64,000 bases of DNA. It comes from Alteromonadaceae bacterium M269. Its GTDB lineage: Bacteria > Pseudomonadota > Gammaproteobacteria > Enterobacterales > Alteromonadaceae. A model generated the notes under the pieces. The model had not been told where the DNA came from. It made no database searches and worked only from the letters and a program-made list of their open reading frames with translations. Position numbers and translations under genes: made by a program. Location of the stretch: contig SMNZ01000001.1 in the NCBI GenBank assembly GCA_004353515.1, forward strand, positions 868,001-932,000, read 5' to 3'. This document shows, piece after piece, positions 24,614-34,937 of the stretch (the first letter of the stretch is position 1; each line of letters begins with the position of its first letter).

Positions 24614-25452
24614 AGTAGAGTCACTTTTGTTTTATCTAAATTAATGCGCTTAGCCTTATATAAACCACCTAACGCTTTTTTATACGCATTTTTGCTGACA
24701 TTAAAGCGTTGGTAAATCTCTTCAGCGGGGCTTTTATCCGTCAAGGTTGAGATACCGCCATGCGCTTCTAAGTCTTCGATAATTTGGTCGGCTAAGCTTT
24801 TACGCGCTTGGTCGTCGTGTAATTGAACGGCTAGATCAATTTTCTTATCGTCACGGATTCGCTTGATATAGCCTTTGATACGTTGTCCTACCCTCAGCTT
24901 TTTAAAAGCTTCGTCTTTATAAATTAAGCCAAGATGTGTTTTATTGATAACAGCTTTATAGCCCATATCTGTTTGTGCGTAGACGATAAGTTCAGCGGTT
25001 TGCCTTTCCTCAAGCTCAGAGCCATCTTCACTTAAGAAATCTCTTAGCTTGGCCGATGCAACAACACGCTCAGTTTCTTCGTCGTAAAACACATAAACGA
25101 CCACTGACATGCCTTCAGAAACTGGCTTTTCCTGTTCATTAAAGGGAAGTAAAAGATCTTTATCTAATCCCCAATCAAGAAAAGCACCGACTTTGTTAAC
25201 AGCAACCACTCGCAGCACTGCACACTGTTCGACTTGCACAAAGGGTTTTGTAAAAGTCCCTATGAGTCGGTCGTCGGAGTCGTAATAGACAAATACATTA
25301 ACTCTGTCACCAACTTTGTAGCCTTCCGGCGTTTCGACATGCCTCAACAACACGTGACCAAACACGCCACCATCGAGCTGAAAACCAAACGGTAGTTGGT
25401 TCACGACTTTAAGTTGGTTAAATTTTCCGATTTGTAGCATGTAGTTATCCAA
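24610..25452 (-). CDS. CvfB-like S1 RNA-binding protein
   Basis: This 280-residue protein matches the CvfB/YitL layout: consecutive S1-type OB domains (about residues 5-65, 70-140 and 150-215) and a C-terminal winged helix (EDLEAHGGISTLTDKSPAEE, then RFNVSKNAYKKALGGLYKAK). S1 features include GAFLDWGLDKDLLLPFNEQ and RVGQRIKGYIKRIRDDKKID. Homologues bind RNA and affect expression of other genes; here the target is unknown. It is expressed alone, downstream of the sucD terminator. Confidence 0.85.
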   Translation of the reverse strand: MDNYMLQIGKFNQLKVVNQLPFGFQLDGGVFGHVLLRHVETPEGYKVGDRVNVFVYYDSDDRLIGTFTKPFVQVEQCAVLRVVAVNKVGAFLDWGLDKDLLLPFNEQEKPVSEGMSVVVYVFYDEETERVVASAKLRDFLSEDGSELEERQTAELIVYAQTDMGYKAVINKTHLGLIYKDEAFKKLRVGQRIKGYIKRIRDDKKIDLAVQLHDDQARKSLADQIIEDLEAHGGISTLTDKSPAEEIYQRFNVSKNAYKKALGGLYKAKRINLDKTKVTLL

Positions 25453-25486
25453 TGGTTGTGTGTTTTATGTATTTAAGCTTCTATGC

Positions 25487-25585
25487 AAATTATACAGCGA
25501 ATTCGCAGCTCGACTCCATGCATGGAGGAGTTAGACTGCGCTTGGAGCTAGTAGTCAAAAGCTTGCTCCTACAGGGAATTCGAGT
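25487..25585. repeat. REP-like palindromic intergenic element
   Basis: A cluster of short palindromes lies upstream of the S1-protein gene: CTCGACTCCATGCATGGAGGAG at its core, flanked by GCGAATTCGC and GGAATTCGAG. TGCTCCTACAGG occurs at 25564-25575. That 12-mer recurs at 12521-12532 and resembles REP/BIME elements. It is a pattern seen by eye. Confidence 0.35.
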
Positions 25586-25606
25586 CAGTTTAGCATTGCT
25601 GACAAA

Positions 25607-25631
25607 AAAGCCCGCGATTAACGCGGGCTTT
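25607..25631 (-). terminator. Intrinsic terminator of the sdh-suc operon
   Basis: Stem AAAGCCCGCG / CGCGGGCTTT with a short loop. Read leftward it is followed by a run of six T, the textbook arrangement. It lies about 160 bases after sucD and before the S1-protein gene. Confidence 0.8.
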
Positions 25632-25741
25632 AATATTTATCAATAATTGACACACGGATGTGTCAACATTTGCAAAAAGGCAAATGCGAGAGGAAAAATG
25701 TCAGTAAATTCGCGTATTTACGATAACATTTTGTCCTCGAC

Positions 25742-25774
25742 ACATGAAAAAGTCATGGAACGACTTTTTCATGT
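25742..25774 (-). other. Hairpin immediately after sucD
   Basis: A perfect 13-bp stem, ACATGAAAAAGTC and GACTTTTTCATGT, with a 7-base loop lies 14 bases after the sucD stop. No T-run follows, so it is more likely a 3'-end stabilising structure than a terminator on its own. Confidence 0.6.
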
Positions 25775-25787
25775 TTAAATAACAGCC

Positions 25788-26660
25788 TTACCAGCCAGTT
25801 TGCTCGCGCAATGCTTTACCGATATCTGCTAGTGAACGAACTGTCTTAACGCCAGCCGCTTCAAGCGCTTTAAATTTATCGTCTGCAGTACCTTTACCGC
25901 CAGCGATAATCGCACCAGCGTGTCCCATACGCTTACCAGCAGGTGCAGTAACACCAGCAATGTAAGAAACAACAGGCTTAGTAACGTTTTCTTTAATGAA
26001 AGCAGCAGCTTCTTCTTCCGCTGTTCCACCAATTTCGCCGATCATAACGATAGCTTCAGTTGCAGGATCTTCTTGGAACAACTTAAGTACGTCGATGAAG
26101 TTAGAACCTGGGATAGGGTCACCACCGATACCAACACAAGTTGATTGACCGAAACCTTCGTCGGTTGTTTGCTTAACCGCTTCATAGGTCAATGTACCTG
26201 AACGAGATACGATACCTACTTTACCAGGCTTGTGAATGTGACCAGGCATAATACCGATTTTACATTCACCCGGAGTGATAACACCTGGGCAGTTAGGGCC
26301 GATCATGCGAACACCTTTACGCTCGATGTATTCTTTAACGTAAAGCATGTCGATTGTTGGGATACCTTCAGTAATACAAACAATCAATTCGATACCAGCG
26401 TCAGCCGCTTCGATGATTGAATCTTTACAGAAAGGTGCAGGTACGTAGATAACTGTCGCAGTTGCGCCAGTTGCTTCTACTGCTTCACGCACTGTGTTAA
26501 ATACAGGAAGACCTAGGTGCTCAGTGCCGCCTTTTCCAGGTGTAACACCACCAACCATTTGCGTACCGTAAGCAATAGCTTGCTCAGAGTGGAAAGTACC
26601 TTGTCCGCCAGTAAAGCCTTGGCAGATAACTTTGGTATCTTTATTAATTAATACAGACAT
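25788..26660 (-). CDS. sucD: Succinyl-CoA ligase [ADP-forming] subunit alpha
   Basis: This is the alpha subunit of the TCA enzyme that converts succinyl-CoA to succinate with formation of ATP or GTP. The 290-residue length is standard. The CoA-binding Rossmann start [20 protein letters not shown] is at 13-32, the [20 protein letters not shown] block at 121-140, and the phosphorylated histidine H247 in [19 protein letters not shown]. The start overlaps the sucC stop by one base, so the subunits are coupled. It is the last gene of sdhCDAB-sucABCD. Confidence 0.97.
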   Translation of the reverse strand: MSVLINKDTKVICQGFTGGQGTFHSEQAIAYGTQMVGGVTPGKGGTEHLGLPVFNTVREAVEATGATATVIYVPAPFCKDSIIEAADAGIELIVCITEGIPTIDMLYVKEYIERKGVRMIGPNCPGVITPGECKIGIMPGHIHKPGKVGIVSRSGTLTYEAVKQTTDEGFGQSTCVGIGGDPIPGSNFIDVLKLFQEDPATEAIVMIGEIGGTAEEEAAAFIKENVTKPVVSYIAGVTAPAGKRMGHAGAIIAGGKGTADDKFKALEAAGVKTVRSLADIGKALREQTGW

Positions 26661-27826
26661 TATTTGCCCTCCGCAGCAGCGACAACTTTTTGCGCAGCGT
26701 CAGTTAGAGACTCTGCTGCAATGATATCAAGATCAGAACTTGCTAGTACTTCACGACCTAGTTCTGCGTTCGTACCTTCAAGGCGAACAACAACAGGAAC
26801 ATTAACGCCTACTTCTTTAACTGCGCCAATGATACCTTCTGCGATCATGTCACAACGTACGATACCACCGAAGATGTTAACCAATACGGCTTTAACATTG
26901 CTGTCAGAAAGGATGATCTTAAATGCTTCTGCAACACGCTCTTTTGTTGCACCGCCACCTACGTCTAGGAAGTTAGCTGGGCTGCCACCGTGCAAGTTAA
27001 CGATGTCCATTGTACCCATTGCTAGACCAGCACCGTTAACCATACAACCAACGTTTCCATCTAGTGCTACGTAATTCAATTCGAACTGTGCCGCGTGTGC
27101 TTCACGAGCGTCTTCTTGAGAAGGATCGTTCATTTCAGCAACGTTCTTCTGACGGTAAAGCGCGTTGCTATCAACACCTAGTTTCGCGTCAAGACAGTGT
27201 AAGTCACCGTCGTCTTTGATAACTAGAGGGTTAACTTCGATAAGTGCTAAATCTAAATCTTCAAACATTTTCGCTAGACCCATGAAGATCTTAGTGAATT
27301 GTTTTGTTTGATTAGCTGTTAGGCCAAGTTTGAATGCGATTTCACGCGCTTGGAAAGGCTGAGCACCTACTAGCGGATCAACTTCAGCTTTAAGGATTTT
27401 CTCTGGCGTTTCTTCAGCAACTTTCTCGATTTCAACACCACCTTCAGTTGATGCCATGAAAACGATACGACGTGTACCACGGTCAACAACTGCACCTAGG
27501 TACAATTCTTGGTCGATATCAGTACAAGCTTCTACCAAAATTTTTGAGACAGGCTGACCGTTCTCATCTGTTTGGTAAGTCACCAAATTTTTGCCCATCC
27601 AGTTTTGAGTAAACTGTTTAATTTCTTCATGGGTTTTAACTAGCTTAACACCGCCAGCTTTACCGCGACCACCGGCGTGGACTTGGCATTTAACAACCCA
27701 CTCATTACCGCCGATTTTTTCTGCCGCTTCAACAGCCGCCTCAGGCGTGTCTACAGCAAACCCTTTAGAAACAGGTAAGCCATATTCTGCGAACAACTGC
27801 TTACCCTGATATTCATGCAAATTCAT
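26660..27826 (-). CDS. sucC: Succinyl-CoA ligase [ADP-forming] subunit beta
   Basis: This is the beta subunit with an ATP-grasp fold, 388 residues as in E. coli. Visible landmarks are [20 protein letters not shown], the glycine-rich [18 protein letters not shown] near residues 46-63, [11 protein letters not shown] near 200, and the C-terminal ligase block [16 protein letters not shown]. It forms a complex with SucD and lies after the sucB-sucC intergenic hairpins. Confidence 0.97.
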   Translation of the reverse strand: MNLHEYQGKQLFAEYGLPVSKGFAVDTPEAAVEAAEKIGGNEWVVKCQVHAGGRGKAGGVKLVKTHEEIKQFTQNWMGKNLVTYQTDENGQPVSKILVEACTDIDQELYLGAVVDRGTRRIVFMASTEGGVEIEKVAEETPEKILKAEVDPLVGAQPFQAREIAFKLGLTANQTKQFTKIFMGLAKMFEDLDLALIEVNPLVIKDDGDLHCLDAKLGVDSNALYRQKNVAEMNDPSQEDAREAHAAQFELNYVALDGNVGCMVNGAGLAMGTMDIVNLHGGSPANFLDVGGGATKERVAEAFKIILSDSNVKAVLVNIFGGIVRCDMIAEGIIGAVKEVGVNVPVVVRLEGTNAELGREVLASSDLDIIAAESLTDAAQKVVAAAEGK

Positions 27827-27855
27827 GGTGTTCTATCCGTTACTTGATAAGACAA

Positions 27856-27873
27856 GAGCTGCAAGTGCAGCTC
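27856..27873 (-). other. Hairpin 1 between sucB and sucC
   Basis: GAGCTGCA / TGCAGCTC, a perfect 8-bp stem with a 2-base gap (slightly longer loop if the end pairs open). It lies between the sucB stop and the sucC start. There is no T-run, so it is unlikely to end transcription. Confidence 0.5.
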
Positions 27874-27882
27874 GTTTCGTTT

Positions 27883-27908
27883 GGCTTAAACATTTGACTG
27901 TTTAAGCC
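27883..27908 (-). other. Hairpin 2 between sucB and sucC
   Basis: GGCTTAAACA / TGTTTAAGCC, a perfect 10-bp stem with a 6-base loop. Together with hairpin 1 it fills most of the 119-base spacer and may act in mRNA processing or stability. Confidence 0.55.
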
Positions 27909-27945
27909 ATGTTTTACTGCGCCGAAGCGCAAAGTCATTAAGAGA

Positions 27946-29427
27946 TTATACGTCAAGTAATAGACGTGTTGGATCTTCCAACATCTCTTTAACGGTGACT
28001 AGGAAGCCAACCGATTCTTTTCCATCGATGATTCGGTGGTCATATGACAACGCCAAATACATCATAGGTAATATTTCAACTTTTCCATTCACTGCCATTG
28101 GGCGATCTTGGATTTTGTGCATTCCCAAGATTGCGCTTTGAGGCAAGTTAAGGATAGGCGTCGACATCAATGAACCAAACACACCGCCATTAGTGATAGT
28201 GAAGTTACCACCTTGCAGTTCGTCCATAGTCAACTTGCCATCACGGCCTTTCAGCGCAAGTGCTTTAATGCCCTTTTCGATGCCAGCAACTGACAATGTA
28301 TCACAGTCTTTCAATACCGGTGTTACTAGACCACGTGGCGTAGAAACAGCGATCGAAATATCGAAGTAGTTGTGATAACAAATATCATCACCATCGATAG
28401 ACGCATTAACTTCTGGGAAACGCTTAAGTGCTTCAGTAACTGCTTTCACGTAGAAAGACATAAAGCCTAAGCGAATATCGTGACGCTTCTCGAAAGCATC
28501 TTTATATTGCTTACGAAGGTCCATAATTGGCTTCATGTTAACTTCGTTGAACGTTGTTAACATTGCCGTAGAATTTTTCGCTTCTAACAATCTGTTTGCG
28601 ATTGTTTTGCGCAAACGCGTCATAGGAACACGTTTTTCAGTGCGATCACCTAGTGGCGCCTGCGCTGGTGCAGCAGAAGACTCAGCAGCTTTAGCCGCAG
28701 GTGCAGCTGGTGCTTTCAGATAAGCTTCAACATCTTCTTTAGTGATTCGACCACCTTTACCAGTACCTTTGATACTCGCAGGGTCAATATCTTTTTCAGC
28801 CAATAAACGACGAACAGATGGGCTTAATGCATCGTTGTCATCAGAAGCTTCTTCAGCAGCGGCTGGAGCAGCAGCACTTGGCGCAGCGCCAGCAACAAAT
28901 TTACCAATCAATTGTTCTGCTGTGACTGTTTCACCTTCTGGCGCGATAATTTCACCAACGCTACCATCAGCAGGCGCAACGACTTCTAAAACAACTTTAT
29001 CGGTCTCAATGTCGACCAAGTTCTGGTCGCGAGAAACTGCTTCACCTGGTTGTACGTGCCACGTTGCTATAGTGGCATCAGCAACTGATTCAGGTAATAC
29101 GGGCACTTTAATGTCCACTTCTTCACCTTCTGTTTGATTGTCTGTATTTGTTTCGGAGCTTGAAGGTGTGCTTGCTGCTGCTTGTGAAGCACCCTCTTCA
29201 AGTTTTGCTATAACTTGTTCAGCTAGAACAGTATCACCTTCACCGTTGTCTATCGAAGCGATAACACCATCTGCAGGTGCAACAACTTCTAAAACAACTT
29301 TATCTGTTTCGATATCAACAAGGTGCTGATCTCGGGTTACTGAGTCACCCGCTTTGACATGCCAAGTGGCAATAGTGGCGTCGGCAACTGATTCAGGTAA
29401 AACTGGAACTTTAATTTCAATTGTCAT
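27946..29427 (-). CDS. sucB: 2-oxoglutarate dehydrogenase E2 (dihydrolipoyl succinyltransferase)
   Basis: The E2 core of the 2-oxoglutarate dehydrogenase complex transfers succinyl groups to CoA. It is 493 residues instead of about 405, because two near-identical lipoyl domains are present (lipoylated lysines K43 and K144, each in [15 protein letters not shown]), joined by Ala/Ser/Thr-rich linkers. The E3/E1-binding domain follows ([20 protein letters not shown]), and the catalytic domain ends [18 protein letters not shown] with the active-site histidine. It starts nine bases after the sucA stop. The duplicated lipoyl domain is unusual for SucB. Confidence 0.96.
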   Translation of the reverse strand: MTIEIKVPVLPESVADATIATWHVKAGDSVTRDQHLVDIETDKVVLEVVAPADGVIASIDNGEGDTVLAEQVIAKLEEGASQAAASTPSSSETNTDNQTEGEEVDIKVPVLPESVADATIATWHVQPGEAVSRDQNLVDIETDKVVLEVVAPADGSVGEIIAPEGETVTAEQLIGKFVAGAAPSAAAPAAAEEASDDNDALSPSVRRLLAEKDIDPASIKGTGKGGRITKEDVEAYLKAPAAPAAKAAESSAAPAQAPLGDRTEKRVPMTRLRKTIANRLLEAKNSTAMLTTFNEVNMKPIMDLRKQYKDAFEKRHDIRLGFMSFYVKAVTEALKRFPEVNASIDGDDICYHNYFDISIAVSTPRGLVTPVLKDCDTLSVAGIEKGIKALALKGRDGKLTMDELQGGNFTITNGGVFGSLMSTPILNLPQSAILGMHKIQDRPMAVNGKVEILPMMYLALSYDHRIIDGKESVGFLVTVKEMLEDPTRLLLDV

Positions 29428-29436
29428 GGGACTCTC

Positions 29437-32256
29437 TTATTTTATTGTCAATGCGTCTTCAACTAACGCTTTTTGTTGTTTGCTGTGCACTGACATATAC
29501 CCAACTGCAGGAGATGATGATGCATCACGGCCCGCATAAGTTAACTTAGCGCCTGCTGGAATAGATGACCAGAAGTGGTGTTGGCTACAGTACCAAGCAC
29601 CTTGGTTTTGTGGTTCTTCTTGACACCAAACCCAATCTTTTACGTGACTGTAGCGTTTAACAACTTCACCAATTTCCGCATGAGGGAATGGATAAAGCTG
29701 CTCTACCCTAACGATTGCCACGTCGTTCTTTTCATCTTTGCGTCTTTGTTCAAGCAAATCGTAATAAACTTTACCAGAACACATAACAACACGTCTGACT
29801 GCGGCTGTGTCTATTTCATCTATCTCGTCAATAACGTTATGGAAAACACCGTTAGAGAGTTCTTCCAATGAAGACGTCGCTAATGGATGACGAAGTAGTG
29901 ACTTAGGCGACATTACAATCAATGGGCGACGCATAGGTCTAACAACTTGTCTGCGAAGCATGTTAAATACCTGCGCAGGAGTTGAAGGAACACAAACCTG
30001 CCAGTTGTGATCTGCACACATCTGTAGGAAACGCTCCAGACGTGCGGAGCTATGCTCTGGACCTTGTCCTTCATAGCCATGAGGCAATAACATGGTGAGT
30101 CCACATAGACGTCCCCATTTTTGCTCACCAGAGCTCAGGAATTGATCGATAACCACTTGAGCACCGTTCGCGAAATCGCCGAACTGCGCTTCCCAGATAG
30201 TTAAACATCCAGGCTCCGCCGTCGCATAACCATATTCAAACGCCAATACAGCTGCTTCTGACAGTACAGAGTCGTAAATTTCGATAGTGCCTTGCTCATC
30301 ACTCATATGTTGCAGAGGCATATACTCTGCACCTTCACCTTGACCGTGAAGCATAGCGTGGCGATGGAAGAAGGTACCACGACCTGAATCCTGACCTGTT
30401 AAGCGGATATTCGTTTTCGCATCGACAATCGAAGCGTAAGCAAGTGTTTCAGCTGTTCCCCAATCAAGAGGCTTGTCGCCAGCGACCATTAGCGCTCTAT
30501 CTTGATACAACTTCTTAACGCGAGAATGTAAGGTATGGTCTTCAGGATACGTGATCATTTTTGCGCCAAGCTCTTTTAGCTTATCAACGCTCAATGAACC
30601 GTCATATTCGACATCCCAGTCGTGGCCTAAATAAGGACTCCAGTCAACAGAGTGCTCCGTCATTGGACGCCATTCTTCGACAACACAAGCACCATGATCT
30701 AGCGCCGCTCGGTAGTCGTTGACCATTTTATCAACTTCGTGCTTTTCAATAGCACCTTCAGATATCAACTGTTCAGCATACAATGCTCTTGGAACAGGAT
30801 GCTTTTTGATCTTTTTGTACATGACTGGCTGAGTTGCGCTCGGCTCATCAGCTTCGTTATGGCCGTGACGGCGATAACAAACCAAGTCGATCATAACGTC
30901 GCGTTTAAATGCGTTTCTGTAGTCGAGCGCCATCTTAGTGACGAACAACACCGCTTCTGGGTCATCCGCATTAACATGGAAAATCGGCGCCTGAACCATT
31001 TTAGCAATATCAGTACAGTACTGCGTAGAGCGCGTATCTTCTGTTTTAGATGTCGTAAAACCAACTTGGTTATTGATAACAATTCGAACCGTACCGCCGA
31101 CAGAGAAGCCACGTGTTTGAGACATGTTAAATGTCTCTTGAACCACACCTTGCCCCGCAATCGCAGAGTCACCATGAATGGTAATTGGCAACACTTGAGA
31201 ACCGTCTTGACACTCGCGGCGATCAAGTCTTGCTCTTACAGAACCAATAACAACCGGGTTAACGATTTCTAAGTGAGATGGGTTAAACGCTAGCGCTAAG
31301 TGAACATTACCGCCTTTAGTGGCAAAGTCTGATGAGAAACCTGCATGGTACTTAACATCACCAGCACCCAATGACTCATCATGTTTACCAGAGAATTCAT
31401 CAAATAAAACTGACGGGTTTTTGCCGAGAACGTTAACCAAAACATTCAATCGACCACGGTGGGCCATACCCACAACAACCTCTTTAGCACCTTGCTCGCC
31501 TGCATAACCAATTAGATGTTTAAGCATAGGAACAAGCGAATCGCCACCCTCTAGCGAGAAGCGTTTAGCACCTGGGAACTTAGAGCCAAGGTATTTTTCC
31601 ATACCGTCAGCAGCAACCAAACCATTGAGTAAACTGACTTTTTCGTCACGTGTTAAGTTTGGTTTAGCTTCGGAAGATTCGAGATATTTTTGGATCCAGC
31701 GTTTTTGCTCGGTATTGGTGATGTGCATATATTCAGCACCAATTGAGCCACAATAGGTTTTATTAAGAGATTTAAACAGTTCACCTAAAGACATACTGTC
31801 TTTACCAACTGCGTATGAACCTAGATTGAAAACGGTATCAAAGTCGTCTTCGGAAAGTTGGTGATGAGAGAGTTCAAGATCGCGAACGCGTTCCTGTTGC
31901 CACAATCCTAGCGGATCCAGATTTGCATGTTGATGCCCACGGAATCGATAAGCATTAATCAGTTGAAGAACACGAACTTGTTTTTCATCACCACCCGACG
32001 CTGCTGCCGGTGCTGAAGATGCCCTAGCCATAGGACCCAGTTGTGCCATGCCACGAAAATGTTCTCTTACAAGGCTGTGTTTAGTTTCTAACTCTACACC
32101 ATCAACTTTGGGTAACTTATCAAAAACAACACGCCATTCATCAGAAACACTTCTTGGATCATCTAAATACGCTTCGTATAACTCTTCTATATAAGCAGCG
32201 TTGCCACCAGCCATGTGAGAAGATTCCCACCACGCTTTCATAACGCTTTCTTGCAT
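29437..32256 (-). CDS. sucA: 2-oxoglutarate dehydrogenase E1
   Basis: The thiamine diphosphate-dependent E1 component decarboxylates 2-oxoglutarate. Its 939 residues compare with 933 in E. coli. Landmarks include the N-terminal HMAGGNAAYIEELYEAYLDD, the RFSLEGGDSLVPML and GMAHRGRLNVLVNVLGK blocks, the ThDP-region GDSAIAGQGVVQET, and the transketolase-like ILLPHGYEGQGPEHSSARLE near the C-terminus. AAGGGA lies before the ATG. It is the first suc gene, separated from sdhB by 184 bases with two hairpins. Confidence 0.97.
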   Translation of the reverse strand: MQESVMKAWWESSHMAGGNAAYIEELYEAYLDDPRSVSDEWRVVFDKLPKVDGVELETKHSLVREHFRGMAQLGPMARASSAPAAASGGDEKQVRVLQLINAYRFRGHQHANLDPLGLWQQERVRDLELSHHQLSEDDFDTVFNLGSYAVGKDSMSLGELFKSLNKTYCGSIGAEYMHITNTEQKRWIQKYLESSEAKPNLTRDEKVSLLNGLVAADGMEKYLGSKFPGAKRFSLEGGDSLVPMLKHLIGYAGEQGAKEVVVGMAHRGRLNVLVNVLGKNPSVLFDEFSGKHDESLGAGDVKYHAGFSSDFATKGGNVHLALAFNPSHLEIVNPVVIGSVRARLDRRECQDGSQVLPITIHGDSAIAGQGVVQETFNMSQTRGFSVGGTVRIVINNQVGFTTSKTEDTRSTQYCTDIAKMVQAPIFHVNADDPEAVLFVTKMALDYRNAFKRDVMIDLVCYRRHGHNEADEPSATQPVMYKKIKKHPVPRALYAEQLISEGAIEKHEVDKMVNDYRAALDHGACVVEEWRPMTEHSVDWSPYLGHDWDVEYDGSLSVDKLKELGAKMITYPEDHTLHSRVKKLYQDRALMVAGDKPLDWGTAETLAYASIVDAKTNIRLTGQDSGRGTFFHRHAMLHGQGEGAEYMPLQHMSDEQGTIEIYDSVLSEAAVLAFEYGYATAEPGCLTIWEAQFGDFANGAQVVIDQFLSSGEQKWGRLCGLTMLLPHGYEGQGPEHSSARLERFLQMCADHNWQVCVPSTPAQVFNMLRRQVVRPMRRPLIVMSPKSLLRHPLATSSLEELSNGVFHNVIDEIDEIDTAAVRRVVMCSGKVYYDLLEQRRKDEKNDVAIVRVEQLYPFPHAEIGEVVKRYSHVKDWVWCQEEPQNQGAWYCSQHHFWSSIPAGAKLTYAGRDASSSPAVGYMSVHSKQQKALVEDALTIK

Positions 32257-32363
32257 TGCTGTCCCTTAATTAAACGAACATTTTAAAGGTTAAACTTCTC
32301 TATCGAAGCTTATCGGTATAAACAGAATAATCTGTTTGTTATTTAATTTTCTTCACCTGCTAA

Positions 32364-32388
32364 ATAGCCATCCGAGTTGGATGGCTAT
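32364..32388 (-). other. Hairpin 2 between sdhB and sucA
   Basis: ATAGCCATCC / GGATGGCTAT, a perfect 10-bp stem with a 5-base loop, in the sdhB-sucA spacer. No T-run follows in the direction of transcription. Confidence 0.55.
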
Positions 32389-32410
32389 CATTAGCGCAAA
32401 TTTTTATGGA

Positions 32411-32433
32411 TTGTGCACATAGAAAGTGCACAA
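32411..32433 (-). other. Hairpin 1 between sdhB and sucA
   Basis: TTGTGCAC / GTGCACAA, a perfect 8-bp stem with a 7-base loop, eight bases after the sdhB stop. It may protect the upstream sdh message from 3' exonucleases. Confidence 0.5.
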
Positions 32434-32440
32434 ATCAATG

Positions 32441-33151
32441 CTAAACAGCGCGCTGTAGCAACATTGATTTAATTTGACCTATGGCTTTTGTTGGATTCAA
32501 GCCTTTAGGGCAAACATTTACACAGTTCATGATGCTGTGACAGCGGAAAACACTAAACGCATCATCGATATCGCTTAATCTTTCATCAGTTGCTGTATCA
32601 CGGCTATCCGCCAGGAATCTGTATGCGTGAAGCAAACCAGCAGGCCCAACAAACTTATCTGGGTTCCACCAGAATGATGGGCACGATGTTGAACAACATG
32701 CACATAAAATACACTCGTAAAGTCCATCGAGCTTTTCACGCTCTTCAGGGCTTTGCAAATGTTCTCTCGCAGGTGGCTGTTTGTCATCGTTGATCAGATA
32801 AGGCTTAATCTTCTCATACTGAGTGTAGAACTGGGTCATATCAATAACGAGGTCACGTATAACCGGAAGTCCTGGTAAAGGTCTGATAACAATCTTTCCA
32901 CTACCTAGCTCAGACAATGGCGTGATACACGCCAAGCCGTTTTTACCGTTCATATTAATGCCGTCAGAACCACAAACACCTTCACGGCAAGAACGACGGA
33001 ATGATAAAGTCGGATCTTGTTCTTTTAATACCATCAATGCATCAAGAACCATCATGTCCTGACCTTCTTCTACCTCGAGTTGATAATCTTGCATACGTGG
33101 AGCGTCATCAACATCAGGGTTATAGCGATAAATTGATAAATCTATTTTCAT
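32441..33151 (-). CDS. sdhB: Succinate dehydrogenase iron-sulfur subunit
   Basis: The iron-sulfur subunit of complex II passes electrons from SdhA to quinone. It has 236 residues. Cysteines for all three clusters are present: SCREGVCGSDG plus GLACITP for 2Fe-2S, CILCACCSTSCP for 4Fe-4S, and CHSIMNCVNVCPKGLNP for the mixed 3Fe-4S/4Fe-4S ligands. It starts 16 bases after sdhA. Confidence 0.97.
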   Translation of the reverse strand: MKIDLSIYRYNPDVDDAPRMQDYQLEVEEGQDMMVLDALMVLKEQDPTLSFRRSCREGVCGSDGINMNGKNGLACITPLSELGSGKIVIRPLPGLPVIRDLVIDMTQFYTQYEKIKPYLINDDKQPPAREHLQSPEEREKLDGLYECILCACCSTSCPSFWWNPDKFVGPAGLLHAYRFLADSRDTATDERLSDIDDAFSVFRCHSIMNCVNVCPKGLNPTKAIGQIKSMLLQRAV

Positions 33152-33167
33152 CTTATCTATACTCCTA

Positions 33168-34937
33168 CTAGTATGTTCTTGCTTTCGGTGGGAAAGCTTC
33201 GCGCAGTTTTGGTGTCATGTTGACATCACGCTTTTGCATTGACTGCGTTTCAGGCAGATAAATAGAGTGACATAACCAGTTGTCATCATCCCTATCTGGG
33301 AAGTCAAAACGACTGTGTGCACCACGACTCTCTGTACGGAAGTTAGCTGCTACCGCTGTGCTGTATGCAGTTTCCATCAAGTTATCTAGCTCAAGACACT
33401 CAATACGCTGAGTATTGAAGTCGCTGCTCTTATCATCTAAACGAGCATGCTGAAGTCTTTCACGGATTTCAGTCAACTCTTTCAAGCCTTCTGCCATCGC
33501 GTCACCTTCGCGGAATACCGAGAAGTTAAGCTGCATACATTTCTGCATGTCTTTCTTAATTTGTACAGGATCTTCACCTTGTCCAGCCGTTGAGCTTTCC
33601 CAACGATTAAAACGAGATAAAGACGCATCTAGATCAGACTCAGAAGCTTCGCGCATGCTAACTTCGTCCAGCGTTTTGCCTAGATGCAAGCCTGTTGCAC
33701 GACCGAACACAACTAAATCTAGTAGTGAGTTACCGCCTAAACGGTTTGCACCGTGAACAGATACACACGCAATTTCACCACAAGCAAATAAGCCATTAAT
33801 TGGCTTCTCATTACCGTCTTTATCAACCGTAATCGCTTGGCCATTTACGTTTGTAGGAATACCACCCATCATGTAGTGACATGTAGGAATAACAGGAATA
33901 GGTTCTTTAACTGGATCTACGTGAGCAAAGGTACGAGATAGCTCTAGGATACCTGGTAAGCGAGACTCAAGAACCTCTTTACCTAAGTGATCAAGCTTAA
34001 GCTTGATGTGTGTACCCCAAGGTCCTTCACAGCCGCGCCCTTCTCTGATTTCAGTCATCATAGAACGAGCAACAACGTCACGACCAGCTAAGTCTTTAGC
34101 ATTTGGTGCATAACGTTCCATGAAACGTTCACCGTCTTTATTCAGAAGGTAACCACCTTCACCACGACAACCTTCGGTTACTAGCGTACCAGCACCTGCG
34201 ATACCTGTCGGGTGGAACTGCCACATTTCCATGTCTTGCATGGGAACGCCAGCACGTAACGCCATACCAACACCATCACCTGTATTAATGTGAGCGTTAG
34301 TTGTAGAAGCGTAAATACGACCTGCACCACCTGTTGCTAAAACAACAGCGCGAGACTTGAAGTAAACAACTTCACCACTTTCAATATCTATTGCAGTACA
34401 GCCAACAACATCATTATCTTGGTTTTTCACCAAATCTAGTGCATACCATTCGCTGAATACTTTTGTTTTATTCTTAACATTTTGTTGATACAACAAGTGC
34501 AACAATGCATGACCTGTGCGGTCAGCTGCCGCTGCTGTACGTGCGCCCTGCTCTCCACCAAAGTTTTGAGATTGACCACCAAAAGGACGTTGATAAATTT
34601 TTCCGTTTTCAAAACGCGAGAATGGAAGACCCATATTTTCCATTTCGATAATGGCTTCAGGTCCTGTTTTACACATATATTCGATAGCGTCTTGGTCACC
34701 GATGTAGTCAGAACCTTTAACGGTATCGTACATGTGCCATTCCCAGTTATCTTTGTGTGCATTACCTAGAGCAACGGTGATACCACCCTGCGCAGATACT
34801 GTATGAGAACGTGTAGGGAATACTTTTGATAAAAGAGCACAAGATTTACCTGACTCTGTAATTTGTAGCGCAGCGCGCATACCAGCACCGCCGGCACCTA
34901 TAACAACTGCATCAAACTCATGAACTGGAATACTCAC
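33168..34937 (-). CDS. sdhA: Succinate dehydrogenase flavoprotein subunit
   Basis: The catalytic flavoprotein oxidises succinate to fumarate. It is 589 residues, the standard length. The FAD fold starts [16 protein letters not shown], with the covalent-flavin histidine in [18 protein letters not shown]. Active-site blocks [20 protein letters not shown] and the C-terminal [16 protein letters not shown] are visible. It abuts sdhD directly (sdhD stop at 34938). Confidence 0.97.
   Translation of the reverse strand: MSIPVHEFDAVVIGAGGAGMRAALQITESGKSCALLSKVFPTRSHTVSAQGGITVALGNAHKDNWEWHMYDTVKGSDYIGDQDAIEYMCKTGPEAIIEMENMGLPFSRFENGKIYQRPFGGQSQNFGGEQGARTAAAADRTGHALLHLLYQQNVKNKTKVFSEWYALDLVKNQDNDVVGCTAIDIESGEVVYFKSRAVVLATGGAGRIYASTTNAHINTGDGVGMALRAGVPMQDMEMWQFHPTGIAGAGTLVTEGCRGEGGYLLNKDGERFMERYAPNAKDLAGRDVVARSMMTEIREGRGCEGPWGTHIKLKLDHLGKEVLESRLPGILELSRTFAHVDPVKEPIPVIPTCHYMMGGIPTNVNGQAITVDKDGNEKPINGLFACGEIACVSVHGANRLGGNSLLDLVVFGRATGLHLGKTLDEVSMREASESDLDASLSRFNRWESSTAGQGEDPVQIKKDMQKCMQLNFSVFREGDAMAEGLKELTEIRERLQHARLDDKSSDFNTQRIECLELDNLMETAYSTAVAANFRTESRGAHSRFDFPDRDDDNWLCHSIYLPETQSMQKRDVNMTPKLREAFPPKARTY

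Noticed and set aside
30739-31272. 177-residue plus-strand frame inside sucA
   Set aside because: It is antisense to strongly conserved sucA sequence and has a shadow-type composition, as do the plus-strand frames within sucB, sucC and sdhA.
32364-32433. Terminators separating sdh from suc
   Set aside because: The stems are perfect but no T-run follows in the direction of transcription, and no convincing promoter was seen before sucA.
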